Shown: positions 19,157 through 28,105 of the stretch, in pieces
Layout: each line of letters begins with the position of its first letter
Numbering within the stretch: the first letter of the stretch is position 1
Source of the DNA: Carboxylicivirga litoralis
GTDB taxonomy: Bacteria > Bacteroidota > Bacteroidia > Bacteroidales > Marinilabiliaceae
Direction of reading: 5' to 3'
Length of the DNA: 64,000 nucleotides
NCBI RefSeq assembly: GCF_025499605.1
Contig: NZ_JAFMVC010000009.1
Location: 114,404 to 178,403 of the forward strand
The notes under the pieces: generated by a model
The model's input: only the letters and a program-made list of their open reading frames with translations
Told to the model about the DNA's origin: nothing
Database searches by the model: none
Position numbers and translations under genes: made by a program

Positions 19157-19218
19157 TGCTTGATGTTCACACATCCTTTTTAAAGCAAATACATTTTAAG
19201 AGACAAAATACAGAGCAG

Positions 19219-20928
19219 ATGGAATTGAACGAAGCGCCAAAAACAAATTTCATTCATCAGGAAATTGATAGTGATTTAAGTGAAAATAAAAATGGAGGAG
19301 CCGTATTAACGCGTTTCCCACCTGAACCAAATGGATACCTTCACATTGGTCACGCCAAATCTATTTGCCTGAACTTTGGACTTGGCAAGCACTACAAAGG
19401 TGGAACTAACCTTCGTTTTGATGATACCAACCCTACCAAAGAAGATACCGAATACGTTGAGTCTATAAAAGAAGATGTTAACTGGCTAGGATTTCAGTGG
19501 AATGACGATCCTAAATTTACATCGGACTACTTTGAGCAATTATACCAGTGGGCTATCCTTTTTATCAAGAATGGAAAAGCTTATGTTGATCATCAGAGTG
19601 CCGAAGAAATAGCAGCTCAAAAAGGGACACCAACAACTCCCGGACAAGAAAGCCCTTTCCGCAACCGAAGCGTGGAAGAAAACCTGGATTTATTTGAGCG
19701 CATGCGTAAAGGTGAGTTCCAAAATGGAGAGTGTGTATTACGTGCGAAAATTGATATGGCATCGCCCAACATGCATATGCGCGATCCATTGATGTATCGT
19801 ATCATTCATGCGCATCACCACCGCACCGGCGATGAATGGTGCATTTACCCCATGTATGATTTTGCTCACGGACAAGGTGATTTTGTAGAAGGTATAACCC
19901 ACTCTATCTGTACACTTGAGTTTGAGGTACACCGTCCTCTTTATAATTGGTTCTTAGAGCAGATATTAGAGTTTCAACCAGAATTAAAAGAACAAGCTCG
20001 TCCGCGTCAGATTGAGTTTGCGCGCTTGAACCTGAACTACACAGTAATGAGTAAGCGCAAATTGCTTCAGTTGGTGAATGAGAACTATGTAGCTGGTTGG
20101 GATGATCCTCGTATGCCTACTATCTCAGGTTATCGCCGCAGAGGTTACACTCCTGAGTCTATTCGCAAATTTGCCGACCAGATTGGTGTTGCCAAGCGCG
20201 AAAATGTGATTGACGTAGCCCTCTTGGAACACTGCATCCGTGAAGACTTAAATAAAAAAGCACCACGTGTTTACGCCGTGTTAAACCCGGTGAAGGTTAT
20301 TATCACTAACTACCCGGAAGGACAAGTGGAGTGGATGGAAGCGATCAATAACCCGGAAGATGAGAGCATGGGAGCACGCAAACTGCCATTTAGCCGTGAG
20401 ATTTATATTGAGCGCGATGATTTTATGGAAAATGCGCCACGTAAATTTTTCCGCATGGATGTGGGACGTGAGGTACGCCTGAAGAATGCATACATCGTGA
20501 AATGCGAAGGCATCAAAAAAGATGAAAACGGTGAGATTTCTGAAATCTACTGTACATACGATCCAGACACGAAAAGCGGTATGGAAGGCAGTAACCGTAA
20601 AGTTAAAGGTACGCTTCACTGGGTGAGCATTGAGCATGCTAAAACCGTTCAGGTGAAGCAATACGATCGCCTGTTTATGGATGAAGCGCCTGATGGACAC
20701 AAGGATAAAGATTTTCTGGAGTTCTTAAATCCTGATTCATTATCGGTTATTAACTCATGTTACATTGAGCCTAACTATAAAGATGCTGGCGCCAAATTTG
20801 ACGATGGCGTTGAGCGTTACCAGTTCCAGCGCTTAGGTTACTTCTGTGTTGATAAAGATTCTACGGAAGATACTATTATTTTCAATCGCACGGTTACTTT
20901 AAAAGATTCCTGGGCGAAGAAGAAATAA
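19219..20928 (+). CDS. glnS: Glutamine--tRNA ligase
   Basis: Class I synthetase of the Glx branch, 569 residues from the chosen ATG ([16 protein letters not shown]). Signature [15 protein letters not shown] (34-48) with HIGH at 42-45; VMSKRKL is the KMSKS loop. The anticodon-binding beta-barrels are complete. The open frame extends 75 codons further upstream, but that stretch is hydrophobic, overlaps the folB promoter region and has no place in the family, so the internal ATG is preferred. Confidence 0.95.
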   Translation: MELNEAPKTNFIHQEIDSDLSENKNGGAVLTRFPPEPNGYLHIGHAKSICLNFGLGKHYKGGTNLRFDDTNPTKEDTEYVESIKEDVNWLGFQWNDDPKFTSDYFEQLYQWAILFIKNGKAYVDHQSAEEIAAQKGTPTTPGQESPFRNRSVEENLDLFERMRKGEFQNGECVLRAKIDMASPNMHMRDPLMYRIIHAHHHRTGDEWCIYPMYDFAHGQGDFVEGITHSICTLEFEVHRPLYNWFLEQILEFQPELKEQARPRQIEFARLNLNYTVMSKRKLLQLVNENYVAGWDDPRMPTISGYRRRGYTPESIRKFADQIGVAKRENVIDVALLEHCIREDLNKKAPRVYAVLNPVKVIITNYPEGQVEWMEAINNPEDESMGARKLPFSREIYIERDDFMENAPRKFFRMDVGREVRLKNAYIVKCEGIKKDENGEISEIYCTYDPDTKSGMEGSNRKVKGTLHWVSIEHAKTVQVKQYDRLFMDEAPDGHKDKDFLEFLNPDSLSVINSCYIEPNYKDAGAKFDDGVERYQFQRLGYFCVDKDSTEDTIIFNRTVTLKDSWAKKK

Positions 20929-20958
20929 TCTTAGACACAAGATAAAAGACATAAGACT

Positions 20959-20993
20959 AAAAATCCCGCACCTGAATCAGATGCGGGATTTTT
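20959..20993. terminator. Bidirectional terminator between glnS and gltX
   Basis: AAAAATCCCGCA (20959-20970) pairs perfectly with TGCGGGATTTTT (20982-20993). A-run on one side and T-run on the other let it end both convergent genes. Confidence 0.9.
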
Positions 20994-21019
20994 TATTCGC
21001 AGAATATTCGAACTAGTCG

Positions 21020-22543
21020 TTATCCAATATTTTCAACAGCTGCATTCACGCGCTTCACTGTTTCTTCTTTACCAATCATCTCGGCAATGGTCATTAAATC
21101 GGGGCCAAAACCACCGCCAACCAAAGCCAAACGGAAAGCATTCATCACCAAGCCAAAGCCTAATTCCTTAGCTTCAATTTGTGCTGAAATAGCCGCTTTA
21201 ATGTCGTCAGCTTTCCAGTTTTGAACCTTCTCTAACTCTGCTGTTAATGCTGTCATAAATGCAGGTACATCGCCTTTCCAGCGCTTCTTAACTACTTTTG
21301 GGTCGTAGGCTGTTGGCGCTTCAAAAAAGAAAGCGCTTTGCTCCCACAATTCACTCACAAAGTTGACACGCTCTTTAACCAGGCCAACCACTTGAGCTAC
21401 AAAACCTGTCTCTGCTGTTATTCCTTTTTCAGTTAATACAACTCTGTAAAGTTCGGCTAATTCAGCATCCTCTTTACGCACCAAATGCTGCTGGTTGAAC
21501 CATTTGGCTTTATCAGGATCAAAGCGAGCCCCCGACTTGTTAACACGTTCGATAGAAAATAGCTCAATCAACTCTTCCATTGAGAATAACTCTTGTTCTG
21601 TACCCGGGTTCCATCCCAATAAAGCTAATAAATTAACCACCGCTTCAGGGAAATAACCGCTTTCGCGGTATCCGGCCGCAATGCCATCTTCCAACTGCCA
21701 GTTTAAGGGAAAGACCGGGAAACCACCTTTATCGCCATCGCGCTTCGATAGTTTTCCTTTACCTGTTGGTTTCAAAATCAAAGGTAAGTGAGCAAACTGC
21801 GGCATGGTTTCTTCCCAGTTGAGCGCACGGTACAACATAATGTGCAAAGGCACTGATGGTAACCACTCTTCACCACGAATAACGTGTGAAATTTCCATTA
21901 AGTGATCGTCCACTATATTCGCCAGGTGATAAGTTGGCAGTTGATCGACGCTCTTGTATAATACTTTATCATCTAAAGTATTGGTGTTAAATGTGACTGA
22001 ACCACGCACCATATCATTGGTTTGAACCTCGGTGTTTTCAGGCATTTTAAAACGAATTACCCAAGGTTCACCAGCCTCCATGCGTTGCTTCACCTCATCT
22101 TCACTCAAAGAAAGTGAGTTTTTTAAAGCATTGCGCGAATGCATATCGTAAGCAAAGGTCTTCTTTTCAGCTTCGGCCTGTGCACGCAAAGCATCCAACT
22201 CATCAGGTGTATCAAAAGCGTAGTAAGCCCATCCTGTCTCTACCAACTGATCGGCATATTTCTTATAAATCTCGCGACGCTCACTTTGCTTATATGGTCC
22301 AAATTCACCGCCTTGCTTCACCCCTTCGTCAATGGTCATGCCTAACCATTCCATGCTCTCGTTGATGTATTCCTCGGCACCTTCAACAAAACGTGTTGAA
22401 TCCGTATCTTCAATACGAAGGATAAAATCACCGCCATGCTTCTTGGCAAACAGGTAATTAAATAATGCGGTACGAACACCACCAATGTGTAATGGTCCGG
22501 TTGGACTAGGCGCAAAGCGCACACGTACTTTACGAGTTGTCAT
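21020..22543 (-). CDS. gltX: Glutamate--tRNA ligase
   Basis: 507 residues. [20 protein letters not shown] gives the HIGH-type motif, and KLSKRDG is the KMSKS equivalent; the C-terminal helical anticodon domain is present. The frame opens six codons earlier (ATG at 22561), but [10 protein letters not shown] at 22543 fits the family N-terminus better. It presumably coexists with the GlnRS next door, so this is the discriminating type that charges only tRNA-Glu. Confidence 0.95.
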   Translation of the reverse strand: MTTRKVRVRFAPSPTGPLHIGGVRTALFNYLFAKKHGGDFILRIEDTDSTRFVEGAEEYINESMEWLGMTIDEGVKQGGEFGPYKQSERREIYKKYADQLVETGWAYYAFDTPDELDALRAQAEAEKKTFAYDMHSRNALKNSLSLSEDEVKQRMEAGEPWVIRFKMPENTEVQTNDMVRGSVTFNTNTLDDKVLYKSVDQLPTYHLANIVDDHLMEISHVIRGEEWLPSVPLHIMLYRALNWEETMPQFAHLPLILKPTGKGKLSKRDGDKGGFPVFPLNWQLEDGIAAGYRESGYFPEAVVNLLALLGWNPGTEQELFSMEELIELFSIERVNKSGARFDPDKAKWFNQQHLVRKEDAELAELYRVVLTEKGITAETGFVAQVVGLVKERVNFVSELWEQSAFFFEAPTAYDPKVVKKRWKGDVPAFMTALTAELEKVQNWKADDIKAAISAQIEAKELGFGLVMNAFRLALVGGGFGPDLMTIAEMIGKEETVKRVNAAVENIG

Positions 22544-22636
22544 ATGCTGTTTTTTTTGCAAAGATAGCTTTTAAATGTTGATTTGCTTAATAGTGGAATT
22601 GCGGAATTGAAAAACTGAGGAAATGATTATTTCACA

Positions 22637-22669
22637 GCAAAAGAGGCTGCTCCAGACGAACAACCTCTT
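22637..22669 (-). terminator. Terminator of the keto-glycoside operon
   Basis: On the minus strand AAGAGG and TGTTC pair with GAGCA and CCTCTT, each interrupted by one mismatch, ending in a short T-run. It lies 25 bases after the last gene of the minus-strand operon. Confidence 0.6.
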
Positions 22670-22693
22670 CTCTAATTATCCTATCAAAATAAA

Positions 22694-23542
22694 CTATTTC
22701 ACGTAAGATGCATTCATCAGAAAATCAAGACTCTTTTTTACACTTTCCAGCGGTGCATAATTATAACGCTCTACCTCAACAACAATGGCTTTCATGCCCG
22801 ATTGTTTGGCTTTTTTAAAAATGGGCTCAAAATCCATTTTACCACTTTCGCCCAATTCTTTTTCATCCTTCACATGCCAAAGCTCAAAGCGCTTAGGATA
22901 CTTTTTAAAATAAGCCAAAGCATCCTTTTTGCCAACCATTATCCAATATAAATCCAACTGAAACATCACCTTATCAGGATCGGTATTCTGAAGCATATAA
23001 TCGTAACGAACAATGCCATCAACCTCTTCAAACTCTTTATCGTGATTATGGTAGCCAAAGCGAATGCCTTTCGCATTGCATTTTTCGCCTATAACATTAA
23101 AGTAATCACAGTATCGCTTTAAATCCGCCAGTGAACCATAGCCTTTGTCATCCATAAAAGGCTGAACAATATATTGAACACCAGCTTTGGCATGAGCTTC
23201 GATGCACTCATCCCACCATTGCATGGTTTTATCCCAGTTTTCGGTATCGGGCAAAGCCTGACCACAATGCGAAGCTGTAAATTGTAAGCCATTATCATTC
23301 AACAACTTTTTAAAAGCCAGTGGTTCCATACCGTAGAATTTTCCATCGCCATAGCCGGCAGCTTCTACAAATGAATACCCCATATCGCCGAGTTTCTGGA
23401 TGGTTCCTTCAGCATCTTTTTTCATATCATCGCGAACTGACCAGAGCTGTATACCAATGTTCTTTTCCACTTTTCGTGCGTCTATATTTGCAATTGGTAA
23501 AACAAAAAAAGCGATACCCAACAAAAGAGCTAAGCGTATCAT
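22694..23542 (-). CDS. Exported sugar phosphate isomerase/epimerase-like protein
   Basis: 282 residues, AP endonuclease family 2 / xylose isomerase-like TIM barrel with an N-terminal signal peptide (MIRLALLLGIAFFVLPIANI). Blocks GIQLWSVRDDM, FGYHNHDKEF, FQLDLYWIMVGK and FELWHVKDEK carry the metal-binding His, Asp and Glu residues. Homologues stand beside DUF1080 and Gfo/Idh genes in the Bacteroides BT2156-BT2159 operon, where the set acts on 3-keto-glycosides. Exact reaction inferred: isomerisation or hydration of the keto sugar. The start overlaps the DUF1080 stop by 4 bases. Confidence 0.85.
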   Translation of the reverse strand: MIRLALLLGIAFFVLPIANIDARKVEKNIGIQLWSVRDDMKKDAEGTIQKLGDMGYSFVEAAGYGDGKFYGMEPLAFKKLLNDNGLQFTASHCGQALPDTENWDKTMQWWDECIEAHAKAGVQYIVQPFMDDKGYGSLADLKRYCDYFNVIGEKCNAKGIRFGYHNHDKEFEEVDGIVRYDYMLQNTDPDKVMFQLDLYWIMVGKKDALAYFKKYPKRFELWHVKDEKELGESGKMDFEPIFKKAKQSGMKAIVVEVERYNYAPLESVKKSLDFLMNASYVK

Positions 23543-24285
23543 AATTCTTTGATTTTAATGTTACGGAACCATACATCATCACCATGATCCTGGAGACCAA
23601 TATAACCTTCACTGGCAACATCGGCCCAAGTTGGATTTAAAGCGGGGAACTTACTACCTGCCACCAACTCATTCCATTCAGGCGTCCACAGGTGATACTC
23701 AACAACGGTTTCTCCGTTCTGAATATGCCATACCGACCCTTTGTAAACCTTGATTTCAACCGAATTCCATTCACCGACCGGCTTGGCATTTTGAGGAACG
23801 GCCGGATATAAATCGTACAATGAACCGGCTTGACGATTACCCGCTATACCAGCCTTTGCATCTGGATGCTTTTCATTATCCAGGATTTGCATTTCTGGTG
23901 CCGTTTTCCAAATGTAATCCAAGGAGTCATTCTCTTGTCCTAAATAGAAAATGCCAGAATTACCACCTTCAGAAATCTTCCATTCCAGCTTTAAATGGAA
24001 ATTACCAAATTGCTTCTCGCCATACAATATATCGCCACGGTCTTTACCGCCCGCTTCACCACGTCCCGAACCAGGACAGTGGATTGTACCATCTTCTGTT
24101 ATTTCCCATCCATCAGGGAATGTTGATTTGCCATAGTTGCGCCAGCCATCGGGTGTTTTTCCATCGAATAACAATTGCCAGCCGTCGGCTTTTTCTTCTT
24201 TTGTTAGTGTGTTCTGCTCTTGCGATTTATCACAACATGATGATAAAATTGCCATTATCATTCCTAATATTAATAAGTATTTCAT
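23539..24285 (-). CDS. DUF1080 lipoprotein (3-keto-glycoside hydrolase/lyase-like)
   Basis: 248 residues with a lipobox (AILSSC). The concanavalin-like DUF1080 fold is shown by GWQLLFDGKTPDGWRNYG at the start, then NFHLKLEWKISEGGNSGIFY, PEMQILDNEKHPDAKAG and GYIGLQDHGDDVWFRNIKI. DUF1080 proteins cleave 3-keto-disaccharides or 3-keto-glycosides made by Gfo/Idh oxidoreductases. The lipid anchor places it in the periplasm or at the surface. Confidence 0.88.
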   Translation of the reverse strand: MKYLLILGMIMAILSSCCDKSQEQNTLTKEEKADGWQLLFDGKTPDGWRNYGKSTFPDGWEITEDGTIHCPGSGRGEAGGKDRGDILYGEKQFGNFHLKLEWKISEGGNSGIFYLGQENDSLDYIWKTAPEMQILDNEKHPDAKAGIAGNRQAGSLYDLYPAVPQNAKPVGEWNSVEIKVYKGSVWHIQNGETVVEYHLWTPEWNELVAGSKFPALNPTWADVASEGYIGLQDHGDDVWFRNIKIKEL

Positions 24286-24303
24286 TGCTTAAGTTTTTAT
24301 AGT

Positions 24304-25788
24304 TTATACTGGCATTTCAGGTAAAGACCATCCATCCCGGTAGGTATGTTTAATTAATTCTTGTGCAAAAGCGTTGGCATTAACCGGCTTGGTCCACTCT
24401 TTATCAAAGGTTGGGTGGCCATCATGAATTTTGAAGCCATCGCTAATCACCGTGCGAATGGTCTCGTCATCGCCGATATTGGTAAAGCGCATATTTTCGC
24501 CATCCCACTCCAGCTCTTTATTCAACGATTGCAATCGAACCGCCAATACACCCATCACCACCATCTCATTGAATGGCCCGGCTTCGCTAAATGGCGATAA
24601 GGTTTCAACTCTTTTCTTAGGTTTCTCTTTACATGCACGTACCCAATCCATCTCATGGCTTAAGGTTATGCGTGGTTCTGTTTGAGGCACATTTGGCTTT
24701 CTACCTGACAGCAACCATGGATCGCGTCCATAGCAACCACACACTAAAGTATCTTTTGAACCATGAAACAGGACACCGCCACCTTGGTTGTTCATATCCT
24801 TGCCCGCCGGCCAGCCGTCAGGTTTGAGTGGTTGAAGACCTCCATCGTACCAATGGACTTCAACTTCAGGCATGGCCACTTTAGCCAAACTTGCCCTTTC
24901 AGGAAATACCAAACGTACCTTTTGAGCTACAGGTGCTGCATCGGTCAATAACAGAGTTGAACTACCCTGTGCTTTAGTTGGATAGCCTAACTTGAGGCCT
25001 TTAAACACAGGATGAAGAATATGACAGGCCATATCGCCCAGTGCTCCTGTTCCAAAATCCCACCAGCCACGAAAATTCCATGGGGTATAAATTTCATTGA
25101 AAGGTCGCATTTTGGCCGGGCCAATGAATAAATCCCAGTTAAACGTATCGGGAATCGGCTGTTCCTCGGTTGGACGGTTCAAGCCCTGAGGCCATATCGG
25201 ACGATCGGTGAAAGCCTCTACTTTACGCACCTCACCAATCTCACCATTCTGAATCCATTCGGTTGTTAAAGCCACACCTTCATCCGATGCGCCCTGGTTA
25301 CCCATTTGTGTCGCCACCTGATGCTTGGCTGCCAACCTGGTTAATAATCGTGATTCATAAACCGTATGAGTCAATGGTTTTTCTACATACACATGTTTGC
25401 CCATGGTAATGGCTGTTGCTGCAATAATAGCATGTGTATGGTCGGCAGTAGCCACCACAACAGCATCAATGTCTTTGCCCATTTCGTCAAACATTTGACG
25501 CCAATCCCAATAGCGTTTTGCTTTGGGGAAGTAGTCAAAACAACCTTTGGCATATTTCCAATCCACATCACACAAAGCGACAATATTTTCACTCTCCATG
25601 GCTTTCAGCACGCCAAACCCGCGGCCACCAACACCAACACCGGCAATATTCAGCTTATCACTCTTGGATTTGTTTTTGTTCATAGCAGCTGCCATTGAAG
25701 GCATCATGACCAGACCTGCAGTGGCTATTCCTGCATTGGCCAAAAACTGACGGCGACCCATTTCGAGCCGTTCTTTTTTATCGTCCAT
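24304..25788 (-). CDS. Gfo/Idh/MocA oxidoreductase with Tat signal (1)
   Basis: 494 residues. Twin-arginine signal GRRQFLANAGIATAGLVMMP ending in an AxA site. Rossmann fold GVGVGGRGFGVLKAM, then the family catalytic stretch VYVEKPLTHTVYE with its Lys, and a large Gfo/Idh C-terminal domain (FRGWWDFGTGALGDMACHIL). Tat export implies folding with NAD(P) bound in the cytoplasm, as in Zymomonas glucose-fructose oxidoreductase. Proposed role: oxidise C3 of a glycoside or reduce a 3-keto product. Confidence 0.9.
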   Translation of the reverse strand: MDDKKERLEMGRRQFLANAGIATAGLVMMPSMAAAMNKNKSKSDKLNIAGVGVGGRGFGVLKAMESENIVALCDVDWKYAKGCFDYFPKAKRYWDWRQMFDEMGKDIDAVVVATADHTHAIIAATAITMGKHVYVEKPLTHTVYESRLLTRLAAKHQVATQMGNQGASDEGVALTTEWIQNGEIGEVRKVEAFTDRPIWPQGLNRPTEEQPIPDTFNWDLFIGPAKMRPFNEIYTPWNFRGWWDFGTGALGDMACHILHPVFKGLKLGYPTKAQGSSTLLLTDAAPVAQKVRLVFPERASLAKVAMPEVEVHWYDGGLQPLKPDGWPAGKDMNNQGGGVLFHGSKDTLVCGCYGRDPWLLSGRKPNVPQTEPRITLSHEMDWVRACKEKPKKRVETLSPFSEAGPFNEMVVMGVLAVRLQSLNKELEWDGENMRFTNIGDDETIRTVISDGFKIHDGHPTFDKEWTKPVNANAFAQELIKHTYRDGWSLPEMPV

Positions 25789-25821
25789 GTTCTTAAAATT
25801 AAGGTAATTTATAAAGGGTAA

Positions 25822-27372
25822 TTAAATTATTTGTTCTTTTTCAGCATCCCAATATACCTTTCGGTTCTCGCGATAAGCAATGGTAGCCATATGAGCAGTG
25901 ATGGCTTCTTCAAAAGCCTGATCGATATCACAACTTGGTTGTTGATTGGTTCGAATACATTCAAGCCATTCTTTAATATGCAGATGTGCCGTGTTAACGC
26001 GCTTTCCCTGTACATGTGTGTACAATAAACCACGACTGGCAAAATACTGCTCGGTAGCCGATGTGGTGCCATCCAGTGTATTGCGTCCCGGCTCATAGGT
26101 GATCATAGCCTGCTGAGATGAAATCAAACCGGCATCCAACTGCTTGCGGTACTGTGTCGATCGGTTATCCGGGAAAATCTCTAGTTTATTTTCCATTTTC
26201 ATGGTAGCATCGTGTCCCATAATCACTTTGCCGCGATATAGTTCATTGGCCAGAGAAGCACTGTACATGAACGTCAGGTCACGCTCGGGGTATTCAAACA
26301 CGGCCTGAAAAACATCCGGCACTTCCCGTCCGTCTTTGAAGTAATAGATACCACCTGAAGCCACTGCTGAATGTGGTATGCCTAATTGCAAGACCTGATT
26401 GATGGCATCGTACTCGTGCGTCAGCAAATCACCACTCAGACCTGTTCCATAATCCCACCAGCAACGCCAGCGAAAGAAGCGCTCGGCGCTGAAAGCATGC
26501 TTATTGGTTGGTTCAATAAATTGCTGCCAGTCAATGGTATTTTCATTGGCTTCGGGATGAATCGGATACACCCAGGCTCCGTTAGGATCATTCCGATTGG
26601 TGCATACTTCTATCAACGAAATCTTGCCCAGGATATTTTTATCAATCAATTGTTTGGCTTTGTTGAAGCTGGCCGTTTGCCGCCCCTGGTGTCCCAACTG
26701 AAACACCACTCCTGTTTCTTTAACAACTTTTCGGAGTTGAAAAGCTTCTTCGGCCGTCCGCGTTAAGCCTTTTTCAATATAAATATGCTTACAGGCCTTG
26801 GCAGCATCAATACCCATTTGTGCATGCCAATGATCAGGCGTTGCAATAATCACTGCATCAATATCTGAGGCGGCCAACAAATCGCGATAATTACGGTAAC
26901 GCTTAACATGCGAAGCAACGTCATTTATTTCCGTTGCTTTTTGACCGTTACTGGCTGATAATAAAGCATCATTAGCATGCACATCAAACAAATCGCATAC
27001 ACCTCGTATTTCAATATTCAGGTTATCCTGAGCCATGTAATCACCATAACGTGTATCACGTTTATTACGCTTAAACTCATCATGCCAATGCTTTACTGTA
27101 TTGGGATGTGCAAAACCAGCAGCTTCCATTAGGTATTTGCCGCGTCCGCCGGCACCAATTATACCCAGACGTATGGTCTTTCCAGCTTTCGACGTAATCA
27201 ACTCCGGCTCATCGTAGAGGTTTAAACCCAAGTCATCGGCAATATTGTATACTTTTTGTTTCTGGTAATCCACCTTTTTCAGCACACCATATCCGAGTGC
27301 TCCAAGGACTGGCACCGTGGCTAAAGTTTTAACTATATCTCTTCTGGAGAACTTTTTAGTAGCATCTTCCAT
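25822..27372 (-). CDS. Gfo/Idh/MocA oxidoreductase with Tat signal (2)
   Basis: 516 residues, paralogous to the previous gene but distant. Twin-arginine motif SRRDIVK followed by a hydrophobic stretch (TLATVPVLGALGYGVL) without a clear cleavage site, so it may stay membrane-anchored. Rossmann motif GIIGAGGRGKYLMEAAG; catalytic IYIEKGLTRTAEEAF; FRWRCWWDYGTGLSGDLLTH in the C-terminal domain. It follows the DoxX gene by 2 bases. Two oxidoreductases per cluster is the norm in this pathway, perhaps with different substrates. Confidence 0.9.
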   Translation of the reverse strand: MEDATKKFSRRDIVKTLATVPVLGALGYGVLKKVDYQKQKVYNIADDLGLNLYDEPELITSKAGKTIRLGIIGAGGRGKYLMEAAGFAHPNTVKHWHDEFKRNKRDTRYGDYMAQDNLNIEIRGVCDLFDVHANDALLSASNGQKATEINDVASHVKRYRNYRDLLAASDIDAVIIATPDHWHAQMGIDAAKACKHIYIEKGLTRTAEEAFQLRKVVKETGVVFQLGHQGRQTASFNKAKQLIDKNILGKISLIEVCTNRNDPNGAWVYPIHPEANENTIDWQQFIEPTNKHAFSAERFFRWRCWWDYGTGLSGDLLTHEYDAINQVLQLGIPHSAVASGGIYYFKDGREVPDVFQAVFEYPERDLTFMYSASLANELYRGKVIMGHDATMKMENKLEIFPDNRSTQYRKQLDAGLISSQQAMITYEPGRNTLDGTTSATEQYFASRGLLYTHVQGKRVNTAHLHIKEWLECIRTNQQPSCDIDQAFEEAITAHMATIAYRENRKVYWDAEKEQII

Positions 27373-27374
27373 AA

Positions 27375-27857
27375 TTAAGGTCTTTTGTGACAGATAAAAC
27401 GATCGATTCCAATAACCCGACTGGTTGGAAACAAGTACAATACGATAAGAATGGCTATGAAAATGAGATTCTTATCTACCCATAAGGTATTCTCATTCGT
27501 CATTAACACTTCGTTGACATGTATTAACGGAGGATGCGCCAGGTAGTATAATAAAATAAGAAAAACACCTGCCAATGAGGTAAAACGACCGAAGATACCA
27601 AGAATAAGCGCACAACCAATAGCCATCAAGCCCCATATATTCAATTGATTAACAATTTCGAGGGTTTGTGGATTGTCTGCCAGGGTATGAAAAGTGTTAC
27701 TAAAAATGCCTTGTGCACTTTTAAGATAACCAAAGGATGACCAGTGCGGGTTTAATAATTTGGCTAGCCCTTCGTAGAGCAGATACCAGCCTAACAAAAC
27801 GCGAACTAGAACTAAGGCGTAAAGCTGAGAGGCATTTAATTGATGAGAAATTTTCAT
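27375..27857 (-). CDS. DoxX family membrane protein
   Basis: 160 residues from the chosen ATG (MKISHQLNASQLYALVLVRV); the frame opens 16 codons earlier with a less typical start. Four membrane helices: VLVRVLLGWYLLYEGLAKLL, an inner pair around GLMAIGCALILGIFG and LAGVFLILLYYL, and LIFIAILIVLYLFP. DoxX proteins are small inner-membrane proteins, some of which pass electrons to quinone. First gene of the keto-glycoside operon. Confidence 0.85.
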   Translation of the reverse strand: MKISHQLNASQLYALVLVRVLLGWYLLYEGLAKLLNPHWSSFGYLKSAQGIFSNTFHTLADNPQTLEIVNQLNIWGLMAIGCALILGIFGRFTSLAGVFLILLYYLAHPPLIHVNEVLMTNENTLWVDKNLIFIAILIVLYLFPTSRVIGIDRFICHKRP

Positions 27858-27907
27858 TATGAGTCTGTTTCTGATTATCAAATCAAAAATTACCATAAAA
27901 TTCAATG

Positions 27908-27915
27908 CAAACGTA
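27908..27915 (-). promoter_or_regulatory. Candidate -7 element for the DoxX operon
   Basis: The minus strand reads TACGTTTG, a match to TAnnTTTG, about 50 bases before the DoxX start and inside the 248-base spacer to the GH3 gene. The -33 TTTG is not at the expected distance. It suggests the keto-glycoside operon has its own promoter besides any read-through from the glucan locus. Confidence 0.4.
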
Positions 27916-28105
27916 TACTATTCAGCCAAATGCTTATTAACACACCTATTTGAACATTTGTCAACTTCTCACCTAACTCCGCATTTCAACTTTACCATCT
28001 ACCTATCACTCATTCTGTTTGGTATTGAAAATCTGATAGTTATATTTTAAAATTATGCTTTTTAATAAAGGATTAATCTATCAACAGATGAAAACCCTTT
28101 AATCT

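Noticed and set aside
18994..19218. N-terminal extension of the glnS frame
   Set aside because: Hydrophobic, overlaps folB and its promoter region, upstream of a -7 box, and absent from the GlnRS family.
27859..28050. 63-residue plus-strand frame in the DoxX upstream region
   Set aside because: AT-rich chance frame overlapping the candidate promoter of the minus-strand operon.
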